From Sinomonas atrocyanea (GTDB taxonomy: Bacteria; Actinomycetota; Actinomycetes; Actinomycetales; Micrococcaceae): 64,000 nucleotides of DNA. Below, one piece after another: positions 38,119-45,845 of this stretch (positions are counted from its first letter, which is position 1; each line of letters opens with the position of its first letter). The notes under the pieces are model-generated. The model made no database searches. It saw nothing but the letters and a program-made list of their open reading frames with translations, and had not been told where the DNA came from. The translations under genes were made by a program, and so were the position numbers. The stretch lies in contig NZ_JAUSRH010000003.1 of assembly GCF_030811715.1 (NCBI RefSeq), positions 124,001-188,000 on the forward strand, in the 5' to 3' direction.

Positions 38119-38736
38119 ATGGAGAAGTTCACCACCCACACCGGCATCGGCGTGCCGCTGCGCCAGTCCAATGTGGACACCGACCAGATCATCCCCGCGG
38201 TGTTCCTCAAGCGCATCACCCGCACCGGGTTCGAGGACGCCCTCTTCGCCTCGTGGCGCAAGGACGAGTCCTTCATCCTCAACCAGGCCCCCTTCGACGC
38301 AGGCTCCGTGCTCGTGGCCGGACCCGACTTCGGCACTGGCTCCTCCCGCGAGCACGCCGTGTGGGCGCTGAAGGACTATGGCTTCAAGGTGGTCCTCTCG
38401 TCCCGGTTCGCGGACATCTTCCGCGGCAACTCCGGCAAGCAGGGGCTCCTCGCCGCCGTCGTGGCCCAGGACGACATCGAGCTCATCTGGAAGGAGCTCG
38501 AGAACCACCCCGGCACGCAGGTCACGGTCGACCTTGCCTCCAAGACCGTCACGTGCGCGAACATCGTGGCCCCGTTCGAGATCGACGACTACACGCGCTG
38601 GCGACTGCTCGAGGGCCTCGACGACATCGGCCTGACCCTCCAGCACGAGGAGGCCATCACCGCGTACGAGGCCTCGCGGCCCTCCTTCAAGCCCACCACC
38701 CTCCCCGAGCCCACCACCCTGCCCGCCAAGGCCTGA
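38119..38736 (+). CDS. leuD: 3-isopropylmalate dehydratase, small subunit
   Basis: This 205-residue subunit completes the isomerase with LeuC. The active-site loop [21 protein letters not shown] and [16 protein letters not shown] are diagnostic. The ATG at 38119 has AAGGAAGG 8 nt upstream. The C-terminus ends with a small duplicated [10 protein letters not shown] motif. A strong terminator follows. Confidence 0.96.
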   Translation: MEKFTTHTGIGVPLRQSNVDTDQIIPAVFLKRITRTGFEDALFASWRKDESFILNQAPFDAGSVLVAGPDFGTGSSREHAVWALKDYGFKVVLSSRFADIFRGNSGKQGLLAAVVAQDDIELIWKELENHPGTQVTVDLASKTVTCANIVAPFEIDDYTRWRLLEGLDDIGLTLQHEEAITAYEASRPSFKPTTLPEPTTLPAKA

Positions 38737-38754
38737 GCGGGCCGACGCGCCAAG

Positions 38755-38796
38755 GAAGCTCGCCCCGGGGTTTTCACTGCCCCGGGCGCGAGCTTC
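38755..38796 (+). terminator. Terminator after leuD
   Basis: GAAGCTCGC-CCCGGGG and CCCCGGG-GCGAGCTTC form a long stem with a 9-nt loop containing TTTT. A TATGCT box (38797-38802) follows at once and may be the murA promoter. Confidence 0.75.
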
Positions 38797-38868
38797 TATG
38801 CTTAGCAGGGTCTCCGCGCGGGCGGAGCTGCAGCAGTGGCTATGGGGGCCAGTGAGGAAAAGGTGCGC

Positions 38869-40194
38869 ATGAGCAGTGTTCTGACCATCCGGGGCGGCAT
38901 CCCCCTTTCGGGCAAGGTGACGGTCCGGGGCGCGAAGAACCTCGTCCCCAAGGCCATGGTGGCCGCCCTCCTCGGCAACGAGCCGTCGAGGCTCCGCAAT
39001 GTGCCGGAGATCCAGGACGTCGACATCGTCACGAGCCTGCTCCAGCTGCACGGCGTCGCCGTCGAGCGCGATGCCGCCACAGGCGACCTCACGCTGGACC
39101 CGACGAACGCCAAGACCGCCAAGGTCGCGGACATCGACGCCCACGCCGGCGACTCCCGCATCCCGATCCTGCTCTGCGGGCCGCTCATCCACTCGATCGG
39201 GGAGGCGTTCATCCCCGACCTGGGCGGCTGCCGGATCGGCGACCGCCCCATCGACTACCACCTCGACGTCCTGCGCCAGTTCGGCGCCGTCGTCGACAAG
39301 CGCCCCGGCGGCATCAGCATCTCCGCGCCGCGCGGACTCAGGGGCGCCAAGATCACGCTCCCGTACCCGAGCGTGGGGGCGACGGAGCAGGTGCTCCTCA
39401 CCGCGACGCGGGCCGAGGGCGTCACCGAGCTCAAGGGCGCGGCGATCGAGCCCGAGATCATGGATCTCGTCGCGGTGCTGCAGAAGATGGGCGCGATCAT
39501 CGCCGTCCTCAACGACCGCACCATCCGCATCGAGGGCGTGCGCGAGCTCGGCGGCTACACCCACCGCGCCCTCTCGGACCGCAACGAGGCGGCGTCCTGG
39601 GCCTCGGCGGCCCTCGCGACCCACGGCGACATCTTCGTTGAGGGCGCGAGCCAGCGCGACATGGTGACCTTCCTGAACGTCTACCGCAAGCTCGGTGGCG
39701 GCCTCTCGATCGAGGACGAGGGCATCCGGTTCTTCCACCCGGGCGGGAAGCTCTCGCCCCTCGTGCTCGAGACAGACGTCCACCCCGGCTTCATGACCGA
39801 CTGGCAGCAGCCCCTCGTCGTCGCCCTGACCCAGGCCGAGGGCGTGTCGATCGTGCACGAGACCGTGTACGAGAACCGCTTCGGCTTCACCGAGGCCCTC
39901 GGCCGCATGGGCGCGACCATCCAGCTGCACCGCGAGTGCCTGGGCAGCGTGCCCTGCCGGTTCGGGCAGCGGAACTTCCTGCATTCGGCGGTCATCTCGG
40001 GCGCCACGCCACTGCACGGCGCCGACTTCGACGTCCCGGACCTCCGCGGCGGCTTCAGCCACCTCATCGCGGCCCTCGCGGCCGACGGCGTCTCCCGCGC
40101 CACCGGGGTGGGCGTCATCCGCCGCGGGTACGAGTACTTCACCGAGAAGCTGGGCGCCCTCGGCGCCGACTTCGACCTCGAGGAGGGCCAGTGA
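38869..40194 (+). CDS. murA: UDP-N-acetylglucosamine 1-carboxyvinyltransferase
   Basis: This 441-residue cytosolic enzyme adds enolpyruvate to UDP-GlcNAc, the first committed step of peptidoglycan synthesis. The substrate loop RGAKNLVPKAMVAALL, the catalytic-loop cysteine in GGCRIGDRPIDYHL (fosfomycin-sensitive type), and the C-terminal RGGFSHLIAALAADG are visible. The ATG at 38869 has GAGGAAAAGG upstream; an ATG at 38842 would add nine residues. Its stop overlaps the plsC start (GTGA). Some actinobacteria have a second MurA-like copy; none is seen here. Confidence 0.93.
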   Translation: MSSVLTIRGGIPLSGKVTVRGAKNLVPKAMVAALLGNEPSRLRNVPEIQDVDIVTSLLQLHGVAVERDAATGDLTLDPTNAKTAKVADIDAHAGDSRIPILLCGPLIHSIGEAFIPDLGGCRIGDRPIDYHLDVLRQFGAVVDKRPGGISISAPRGLRGAKITLPYPSVGATEQVLLTATRAEGVTELKGAAIEPEIMDLVAVLQKMGAIIAVLNDRTIRIEGVRELGGYTHRALSDRNEAASWASAALATHGDIFVEGASQRDMVTFLNVYRKLGGGLSIEDEGIRFFHPGGKLSPLVLETDVHPGFMTDWQQPLVVALTQAEGVSIVHETVYENRFGFTEALGRMGATIQLHRECLGSVPCRFGQRNFLHSAVISGATPLHGADFDVPDLRGGFSHLIAALAADGVSRATGVGVIRRGYEYFTEKLGALGADFDLEEGQ

Positions 40195-40973
40195 GCCGCG
40201 CGCCGAAGACGGCCCTGAGGGAGAGCACCGGCGAACGGGTCGCGTTCGCGATCGCCGGCGCCGTGGTCCGGCCCCTCCTGAACCTCCTGATGCGCAAGGA
40301 GTGGCGCGGCACGGAGAAGCTCGTCGGCCTGCCGGGGCGCGGCGGGTTCATCGCGTGCGTGAACCACTGCACCGAGATCGATCCGCTCACCGTGGGCCAC
40401 ATGCTCTACAACCAGGGGCGCCCGCCGCACTTCCTGGCCAAGGCGGGCCTGTTCAAGCCCCCGGTGCTCGGCCAGATCATGAAGGGCACCAAGCAGATCC
40501 CCGTGGACCGCGGGGGCACCGGAGCCGGCGCGTCCCTCGAGGTCGCCCGCGAGGTGATCGACGAGGGCGGGGCGATCATCGTCTATCCCGAGGGCACCCT
40601 CACCCGCGACCCGGGGCTGTGGCCCATGAAGGGCCACACGGGCGCCGCCCGGCTGGCCCTCAAGACCGGCGCCCCCGTGGTCCCGATCGCCCACTGGGGG
40701 GACCACGAGCTGTTCCCGCGCTACGCCAAGCGGCTCTACCCCTTCCCGCGCAAGAAGGCCGTGGTCCTCGTAGGGGACCCCGTGGACCTGTCCGACCTCG
40801 TAGGTCGTCCGCTGGACAAGACCACCCTCGTCGAGGCCACCGAGCGGATCATGGACGCGATCACGGCGCTCCTGGCGGAGCTGCGCGGCGAGCAGCCGCC
40901 CGCGCAGCGGTGGGACCCTGCCCAGCACCAGCAGTCCCTCCACGGGCGCGACGTCGAGCGCGGCGGGGCCTGA
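40191..40973 (+). CDS. plsC: 1-acyl-sn-glycerol-3-phosphate acyltransferase
   Basis: A 260-residue acyltransferase that forms phosphatidic acid at the membrane. The HX4D motif is NHCTEID near residue 60, followed by KGTKQIPVDRGG and YPEGTLTRDPGLWPMKGHTG. The GTG start overlaps the murA stop. The next gene is gpsA, so glycerol-3-phosphate supply and acylation are co-expressed with murA and ddl, linking lipid and wall synthesis. Confidence 0.92.
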   Translation: MSRAPKTALRESTGERVAFAIAGAVVRPLLNLLMRKEWRGTEKLVGLPGRGGFIACVNHCTEIDPLTVGHMLYNQGRPPHFLAKAGLFKPPVLGQIMKGTKQIPVDRGGTGAGASLEVAREVIDEGGAIIVYPEGTLTRDPGLWPMKGHTGAARLALKTGAPVVPIAHWGDHELFPRYAKRLYPFPRKKAVVLVGDPVDLSDLVGRPLDKTTLVEATERIMDAITALLAELRGEQPPAQRWDPAQHQQSLHGRDVERGGA

Positions 40974-40975
40974 GG

Positions 40976-42022
40976 GTGGCCGCGGAGCATCGGGGCCGCG
41001 GGCCGCTCGAGCGCATCGCCGTCATGGGCGCCGGGAGCTGGGGGACCACCTTCGCCAAAGTCCTCGGCGATGCCGCGGCGAACCACGGCAGCACCCGCTC
41101 GGTCCGCCTCTGGGGCCGCAGCCCCGAGGTGGTCGCCGACGTGGCCCGCCACCGGAACGCCCGCTACCTCGGCGACATCGAGCTGCCCGCCTGCATCACC
41201 GCGACCCTCGACCCGGCCGAGGCTCTCGAGGGGGCGCAGCTCGTGGTCCTCGCCGTCCCCGCGCAGTCCCTGCGCGCCCAGCTCGCCGCCTGGAGCGCGC
41301 ACGTGCCGCGCGACGCCGTCGTGCTCTCCCTCATGAAGGGGCTCGAGCTGGGCACGGACAAGCGGATGAGCGAGGTCATCGCCGAGGTCACCTCACTGCC
41401 CCCCGAGCAGATCGCCGTGCTTTCAGGCCCCAACCTCGCGCTCGAGATCGCGCGCTCCCAGCCCACCGGCGCGGTCGTCGCGTGCACCGACCACGCCACC
41501 GCCCAGTGGATCGCCGAGTCCTGCACGGCGCCGTACTTCCGGCCCTACATGAGCACGGACGTGACCGGAGTGGAGATCGGCGGCATCGTCAAGAACGTGA
41601 TCGCCCTCGCCGTCGGGATCTGCGAGGGCAAGGAGATGGGCGACAACACGAAGGCCACCGTCATCACGCGGGGCCTGGCCGAGACCACGCGGCTCGCCGT
41701 GGCGCTCGGGGCCGACCTCACCACGATGGCCGGGCTCGCCGGGCTGGGCGACCTCGTGGCCACCTGCTCGTCCAAGCTCTCCCGCAACCACACGGCCGGG
41801 CGGCTCCTGGGCCAGGGGCTCGACACCGAGGCCGTGGGCGCCCGCATGACCCAGGTCGCCGAGGGCATCAAGTCCGCCCCGGCCGTCCTGGAGCTCGCAC
41901 AGCGCCACGGCGTGGACATGCCCATCACCGCCGGAGTCGTGGCCGTCCTGCGGGGCGAGCTGCCGGTGGAGAAGCTCGAACCGCTGCTGCTGGCGCGGCA
42001 GCTCAAGTCAGAAGGCGACTAA
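40976..42022 (+). CDS. gpsA: Glycerol-3-phosphate dehydrogenase [NAD(P)+]
   Basis: This 348-residue enzyme makes sn-glycerol-3-phosphate from dihydroxyacetone phosphate for phospholipids. The nucleotide fold is IAVMGAGSWGTTFAKVLGD, with SGPNLALEIARSQPTG and the catalytic lysine region GIVKNVIALAVGICEGKEMGDN. The GTG at 40976 lies two bases after the plsC stop. The first 13 residues (AAEHRGRGPLER) are not part of the fold and could be dispensable. Confidence 0.95.
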   Translation: MAAEHRGRGPLERIAVMGAGSWGTTFAKVLGDAAANHGSTRSVRLWGRSPEVVADVARHRNARYLGDIELPACITATLDPAEALEGAQLVVLAVPAQSLRAQLAAWSAHVPRDAVVLSLMKGLELGTDKRMSEVIAEVTSLPPEQIAVLSGPNLALEIARSQPTGAVVACTDHATAQWIAESCTAPYFRPYMSTDVTGVEIGGIVKNVIALAVGICEGKEMGDNTKATVITRGLAETTRLAVALGADLTTMAGLAGLGDLVATCSSKLSRNHTAGRLLGQGLDTEAVGARMTQVAEGIKSAPAVLELAQRHGVDMPITAGVVAVLRGELPVEKLEPLLLARQLKSEGD

Positions 42023-42024
42023 CC

Positions 42025-43143
42025 GTGACAGAGACCAGGAAGACCCGCGTTGCCCTCCTCTTCGGGGGCCGCTCGAGCGAGCACGCCGTGAGCTGCGTGA
42101 CCGCCGCGGGCGTCATGGGCGCGATCGACACGGACAAGTACGAGGTCGTGCCCGTCGGCATCACCCGGTCGGGGCAATGGGTCCTCTCCCAGGGGGACTG
42201 GCACCAGTGGGCCCTCGACTCCGGCCGGCTGCCGGAGGTCGAGGCCGCCGAGGCCACCGTCCGGCTCGCCGAGAACGACGGCGCGGCCCGGCTCCTCGTC
42301 AGCGAGCCCGGCCAGGTGCCGCGGGAGCTCGGCGAGGTCGACGTCGTCTTCCCGCTCCTGCACGGCGCCTTCGGTGAAGACGGCACGATCCAGGGCCTCC
42401 TCGAGCTCGCCGACGTCCACTACGTCGGCGCGGGCGTCCTCGCCTCCGCGGTCGGGATGGACAAGCACTTCATGAAGGTCGCCTTCGCGGCGGCAGGCCT
42501 CGCCGTCGGCCCGTACACCACGGTGACCGACAAGCAGTGGCGGCGCGACCCGCAGCAGGTGCGGGACGCCGTCGCGCGCCTCGGCTACCCCGTGTTCGTC
42601 AAGCCGTGCCGCGCGGGCTCATCGGTGGGCATCTCCAAGGTGGACCGCCCGGAGGAGCTCGACGCCGCCATCGCCGAAGCGCGGCGGCACGACCTGCGCC
42701 TCGTGATCGAGGCCGCGATCGTGGGCCGCGAGATCGAGTGCGGCGTGCTCGAGGGCCGCGGCTGCGACGCCCCGCGCACGTCCCTCCCGGGCGAGATCGT
42801 GGTCCAGGGCGGCGCGCACACGTTCTACGACTTCGCCGCGAAGTACGTCGAGAACGACGCCGCGTCGCTCTCGTGCCCGGCCGACCTGCCGCCGGAGGCG
42901 ATCGAGCAGGTCCGCGAGCTCGCGGCGACCGCCTTCGACGCCGTCTCCGCTGAGGGACTCAGCCGCGTGGACTTCTTCTACACGCCCGAGGGCGAGTTCG
43001 TCATCAACGAGATCAACACCATGCCCGGGTTCACGCCGATCAGCATGTACCCCGCAATGTGGGCGGCGACGGGGCTGGGCTACCGGGAGCTGATCGACGA
43101 GCTCATCCAGCTGGCCCTCGACCGCCCCACAGGGCTGCGGTAG
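42025..43143 (+). CDS. ddl: D-alanine--D-alanine ligase
   Basis: This 372-residue ATP-grasp enzyme makes the D-Ala-D-Ala dipeptide for peptidoglycan. Visible are LFGGRSSEHAVSCVTAAGV, HGAFGEDGTIQGLLELAD, the ATP loop KPCRAGSSVGISKV and the metal site NEINTMPGFTPISMYPAMW. The GTG start lies two bases after gpsA. It ends the murA-plsC-gpsA-ddl run, convergent with the DUF3515 gene. Confidence 0.96.
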   Translation: MTETRKTRVALLFGGRSSEHAVSCVTAAGVMGAIDTDKYEVVPVGITRSGQWVLSQGDWHQWALDSGRLPEVEAAEATVRLAENDGAARLLVSEPGQVPRELGEVDVVFPLLHGAFGEDGTIQGLLELADVHYVGAGVLASAVGMDKHFMKVAFAAAGLAVGPYTTVTDKQWRRDPQQVRDAVARLGYPVFVKPCRAGSSVGISKVDRPEELDAAIAEARRHDLRLVIEAAIVGREIECGVLEGRGCDAPRTSLPGEIVVQGGAHTFYDFAAKYVENDAASLSCPADLPPEAIEQVRELAATAFDAVSAEGLSRVDFFYTPEGEFVINEINTMPGFTPISMYPAMWAATGLGYRELIDELIQLALDRPTGLR

Positions 43144-43158
43144 CGCCCGGCGCGCGGC

Positions 43159-43740
43159 TCAGCCGTTCGCCGGCAGGGTGGCCAGGTCCTCCTGCCCCAC
43201 GCAGTGGCGGGTGGCCGGGACCTTGGAGACGGCCGGGGACAGGGTCGCCAGGACGGTCGCGGAACTCGCCCGGCTCGCGTCCAGGAGCAGCTCCGTGGCG
43301 GGCTCGCGACCGAACGTGGTGAGCGTGTAGGTGCCCCCGTCGCCCGTCCCGGGCGAGCCGCCGGTCCCGGGCGAGCCGCCCGCCCCGGCGGGCGACGGTG
43401 CGCCCGGGGTTCCGGGGGAGTCCTGCCTGATCACCCAGTCCACGCCGTTCACGCTCACGCACCGGTCCGTGGTCGGGCCCGGCGCGGGGACGCCGCAGCG
43501 GAGCACGACGGCGGCCGGGTCGCCCCACGCCGCCGTGGCCTGGCTCGTCGTGGTGCGCAGCCGGGCGTCGCCGATCGCGTCCGGGAGGGCGAGCATGAGC
43601 GGTGCGCACGCGGGATCCGCCGCGCCCGCGGCCGGCTGCACGGAGACCGGGGCGGAGCATCCGGCGAGTGCGGCGACCAGGGCAACGAGGGCCGCCGGGA
43701 TGCCGTACCGGGCTGCGCGGGGGTGGCTTCGTGCGGACAT
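43159..43740 (-). CDS. DUF3515 family lipoprotein
   Basis: A 193-residue exported lipoprotein with a signal peptide ending in the lipobox ALAGC and the DUF3515 pattern (CAPLMLALPDAIGDARLRTTT, LRCGVPAP, GVDWVIRQD). A Gly/Pro/Ser insertion of about 25 residues with a repeated SPGTGG unit interrupts the domain and is encoded by an 18-bp DNA repeat. The gene's usual place is between ddl and thiL in actinobacteria, as here. Function unknown. Confidence 0.85.
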   Translation of the reverse strand: MSARSHPRAARYGIPAALVALVAALAGCSAPVSVQPAAGAADPACAPLMLALPDAIGDARLRTTTSQATAAWGDPAAVVLRCGVPAPGPTTDRCVSVNGVDWVIRQDSPGTPGAPSPAGAGGSPGTGGSPGTGDGGTYTLTTFGREPATELLLDASRASSATVLATLSPAVSKVPATRHCVGQEDLATLPANG

Positions 43741-43819
43741 GCTTCTCCATCCGGGGGGCGAGGGGGTCCTTCCAGACTACCGCCGCCGCGGACGCCGCCC
43801 GCGCCGATAGGCTGGGTGC

Positions 43820-44839
43820 GTGACAGATTCCCAGCGTCTGGCGGCGCGCGTGAGCGAGGTGAGCGAGCGGGAGCTGCTCGAGCGGATCTTCCCCCGGCTG
43901 GCGGTCCTCGGATCGCCGATCCTCGGCCCGGGCGACGACGCAGCGGTGCTCGCCGCCCCGGACGGCCGCGTGGTGGTCAGCACCGACACGCAGACCGAGG
44001 GACAGGACTTCCGGCTCGCCTGGCCCAACGGGTACCGCACCAGCGGAGCGGACGTGGGCTGGAAGGCCGCGGCGCAGAACCTCAGCGACATCAACGCCAT
44101 GGGAGCGGTCGCGACCGGCATGGTGGTGAGCCTCACCCTGCCGGCCGAGACGGAGATCGCCTGGGTCGAGGGCCTCGCCGACGGCCTCGTCGAGGCCATC
44201 GTCGGGCTCGGCGCCCCCGGCTGCACGGTGGCCGGAGGAGACCTCGGCCTCGGCGGCGAGCTGTCGGTGACCGTCACGGTCCTCGGGAGCCTCGAGGGCC
44301 GCGCGCCCGTGCTGCGCTCCGGGGCACGGCCAGGAGACGTCGTCGCCGTCGCCGGACGCCTCGGGCCCGCCGCCGCCGGACTGGCCCTCCTGGAGCACGG
44401 CCCCCGGTACGCCGAGCTCGATCAGGAGGCCCTCGGCGTCATCCGTTCCTTCTGCCGACCGAGGCCGCCCCTTGCCGCGGGGCCCGACGCGGCACGCGCC
44501 GGGGCCACAGCCCTCATGGACCTCTCCGACGGCCTGCTCAAGGACGGCGACCGCCTGGGGCGGGCGAGCGGCGTCGTGCTCGACCTCGACCCGGCCGCGC
44601 TCGCGGCCCACGCGGCGCTCCTGGCGGGGCCGGCAGCGGCCGTCGGCGCGGATCCCCTCCGCTGGGTCCTGGGCGGGGGAGAGGACCACGGCCTGCTCGC
44701 GGCGTTCCCGCCGTCCTCACAGCTGCCTCAGGGATTCACTGCGATAGGCTCGGTGGTGCCCCCGGCCGGCGGGCCGGGTGGGGTGGCCATCGGCGGGCGC
44801 CCCGCGGAACCGAGCGGATGGGACCACTTTGCACGCTAA
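43820..44839 (+). CDS. thiL: Thiamine-monophosphate kinase
   Basis: This 339-residue enzyme phosphorylates thiamine monophosphate to the active diphosphate. Motifs are GPGDDAAVLAAPDG, STDTQTEGQDFRL, the MDLSDGLLKDGDRLGRASG segment and GGGEDHGLLAAF. The GTG start has TAGGCT exactly 6 nt upstream and no ribosome site, so a leaderless mRNA is likely. It heads a thiL-DAK2-recG-rsmD run with small overlaps. Confidence 0.94.
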   Translation: MTDSQRLAARVSEVSERELLERIFPRLAVLGSPILGPGDDAAVLAAPDGRVVVSTDTQTEGQDFRLAWPNGYRTSGADVGWKAAAQNLSDINAMGAVATGMVVSLTLPAETEIAWVEGLADGLVEAIVGLGAPGCTVAGGDLGLGGELSVTVTVLGSLEGRAPVLRSGARPGDVVAVAGRLGPAAAGLALLEHGPRYAELDQEALGVIRSFCRPRPPLAAGPDAARAGATALMDLSDGLLKDGDRLGRASGVVLDLDPAALAAHAALLAGPAAAVGADPLRWVLGGGEDHGLLAAFPPSSQLPQGFTAIGSVVPPAGGPGGVAIGGRPAEPSGWDHFAR

Positions 44840-45845
44840 GATCGCCTCGAACGCCGCTGCGATGCGGCGGTGGCTCGCCGATGCCGAGACCGCGCTCGCC
44901 AACCACAGCGACCGGCTCAACGCGATCAACATCTTCCCCGTGGCCGACGGCGACACCGGCACGAACCTCTATCACACCGTCCGCGCCGCCTCCACGACCG
45001 CTGCCGCGACCGAGGGTACCGATCTCGGCCTGCTCCTCGGCGCCGCGGGCCAGGCCGCCATGGAGGAGGCGTGGGGCAATTCCGGGACCCTCTTCGCCGT
45101 CTTCCTCGACGCCTTCGCGGCGGCGCTGGCGGGCCACACGCGGCTCAGCGCGCCCCTGCTGGCCCGCGCCCTCCACCGTGCCCAGATCCGGGCGTGGTCT
45201 GCCCTCAGCGAGCCGGTCGGCGGGACCATGCTCAGCGTCCTCGAGGCCGCCGCCGACGGCGCCGCGGCCGCGGCCGGCGCCGGGGCCCACGAGGACAGCA
45301 ACCTCGCGCTCGCTGCGGCGCTCGACGGCGCGGTCGAGGCAGCCCTCGGCGCAGTGGTCGAGACCGAGGCCCAGCTGGGCGTCCTGACGAACGCCCGCGT
45401 GGTCGACGCCGGCGGCGTCGGCCTGCTCCTCGTCCTCGCCGCACTGCGCACCACGGTCCTCGGACAGGGGATCCCGGAGGACACCCTCGAGACCCTCCAC
45501 GGCTTCCGGGTCCAGGACCCCCACATCCACGGTGCGCAGCCCGAGGCGCTCGGCGTCGAGATCATGTGCACCATCCAGCTCAGCCCGCTCGATGCCGCGG
45601 TCCTGCGCCAGCGGCTCGACGAGATCGGCGAGTCTGTGATCATGAGTCCCGTCGGTGCGTTCGACGACGAGGCGGGCCTGTGCCGCTGGCGCGTGCACGT
45701 CCACGTCCTGGACCCGGACGCCGCCGTCGGCCTCATCCGCGAGATCGGCGAGCCCGAGCGGGTCGCGTTCACGGAGCTGCGCTCGCAGGGCCCCGGCGCC
45801 GACGATCCCGCCGGGCAGGTCACCGAGGACAGCCGTGGCCACTGA
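44829..45845 (+). CDS. DAK2-domain protein (FakA-related)
   Basis: A 338-residue protein whose N-terminal DhaL-like domain is clear: NAINIFPVADGDTGTNLYHTV (nucleotide/Mg site) and WGNSGTLFAVFLDAF. In Firmicutes, FakA phosphorylates fatty acids held by FakB. This protein is shorter than FakA (about 550 residues); the middle part is present but the C-terminal domain seems missing or reduced. Start is uncertain: the TTG at 44829 overlaps thiL by 11 bases, and the ATG at 44862 is an alternative. recG overlaps its end by 11 bases. Confidence 0.8.
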   Translation: MHAKIASNAAAMRRWLADAETALANHSDRLNAINIFPVADGDTGTNLYHTVRAASTTAAATEGTDLGLLLGAAGQAAMEEAWGNSGTLFAVFLDAFAAALAGHTRLSAPLLARALHRAQIRAWSALSEPVGGTMLSVLEAAADGAAAAAGAGAHEDSNLALAAALDGAVEAALGAVVETEAQLGVLTNARVVDAGGVGLLLVLAALRTTVLGQGIPEDTLETLHGFRVQDPHIHGAQPEALGVEIMCTIQLSPLDAAVLRQRLDEIGESVIMSPVGAFDDEAGLCRWRVHVHVLDPDAAVGLIREIGEPERVAFTELRSQGPGADDPAGQVTEDSRGH

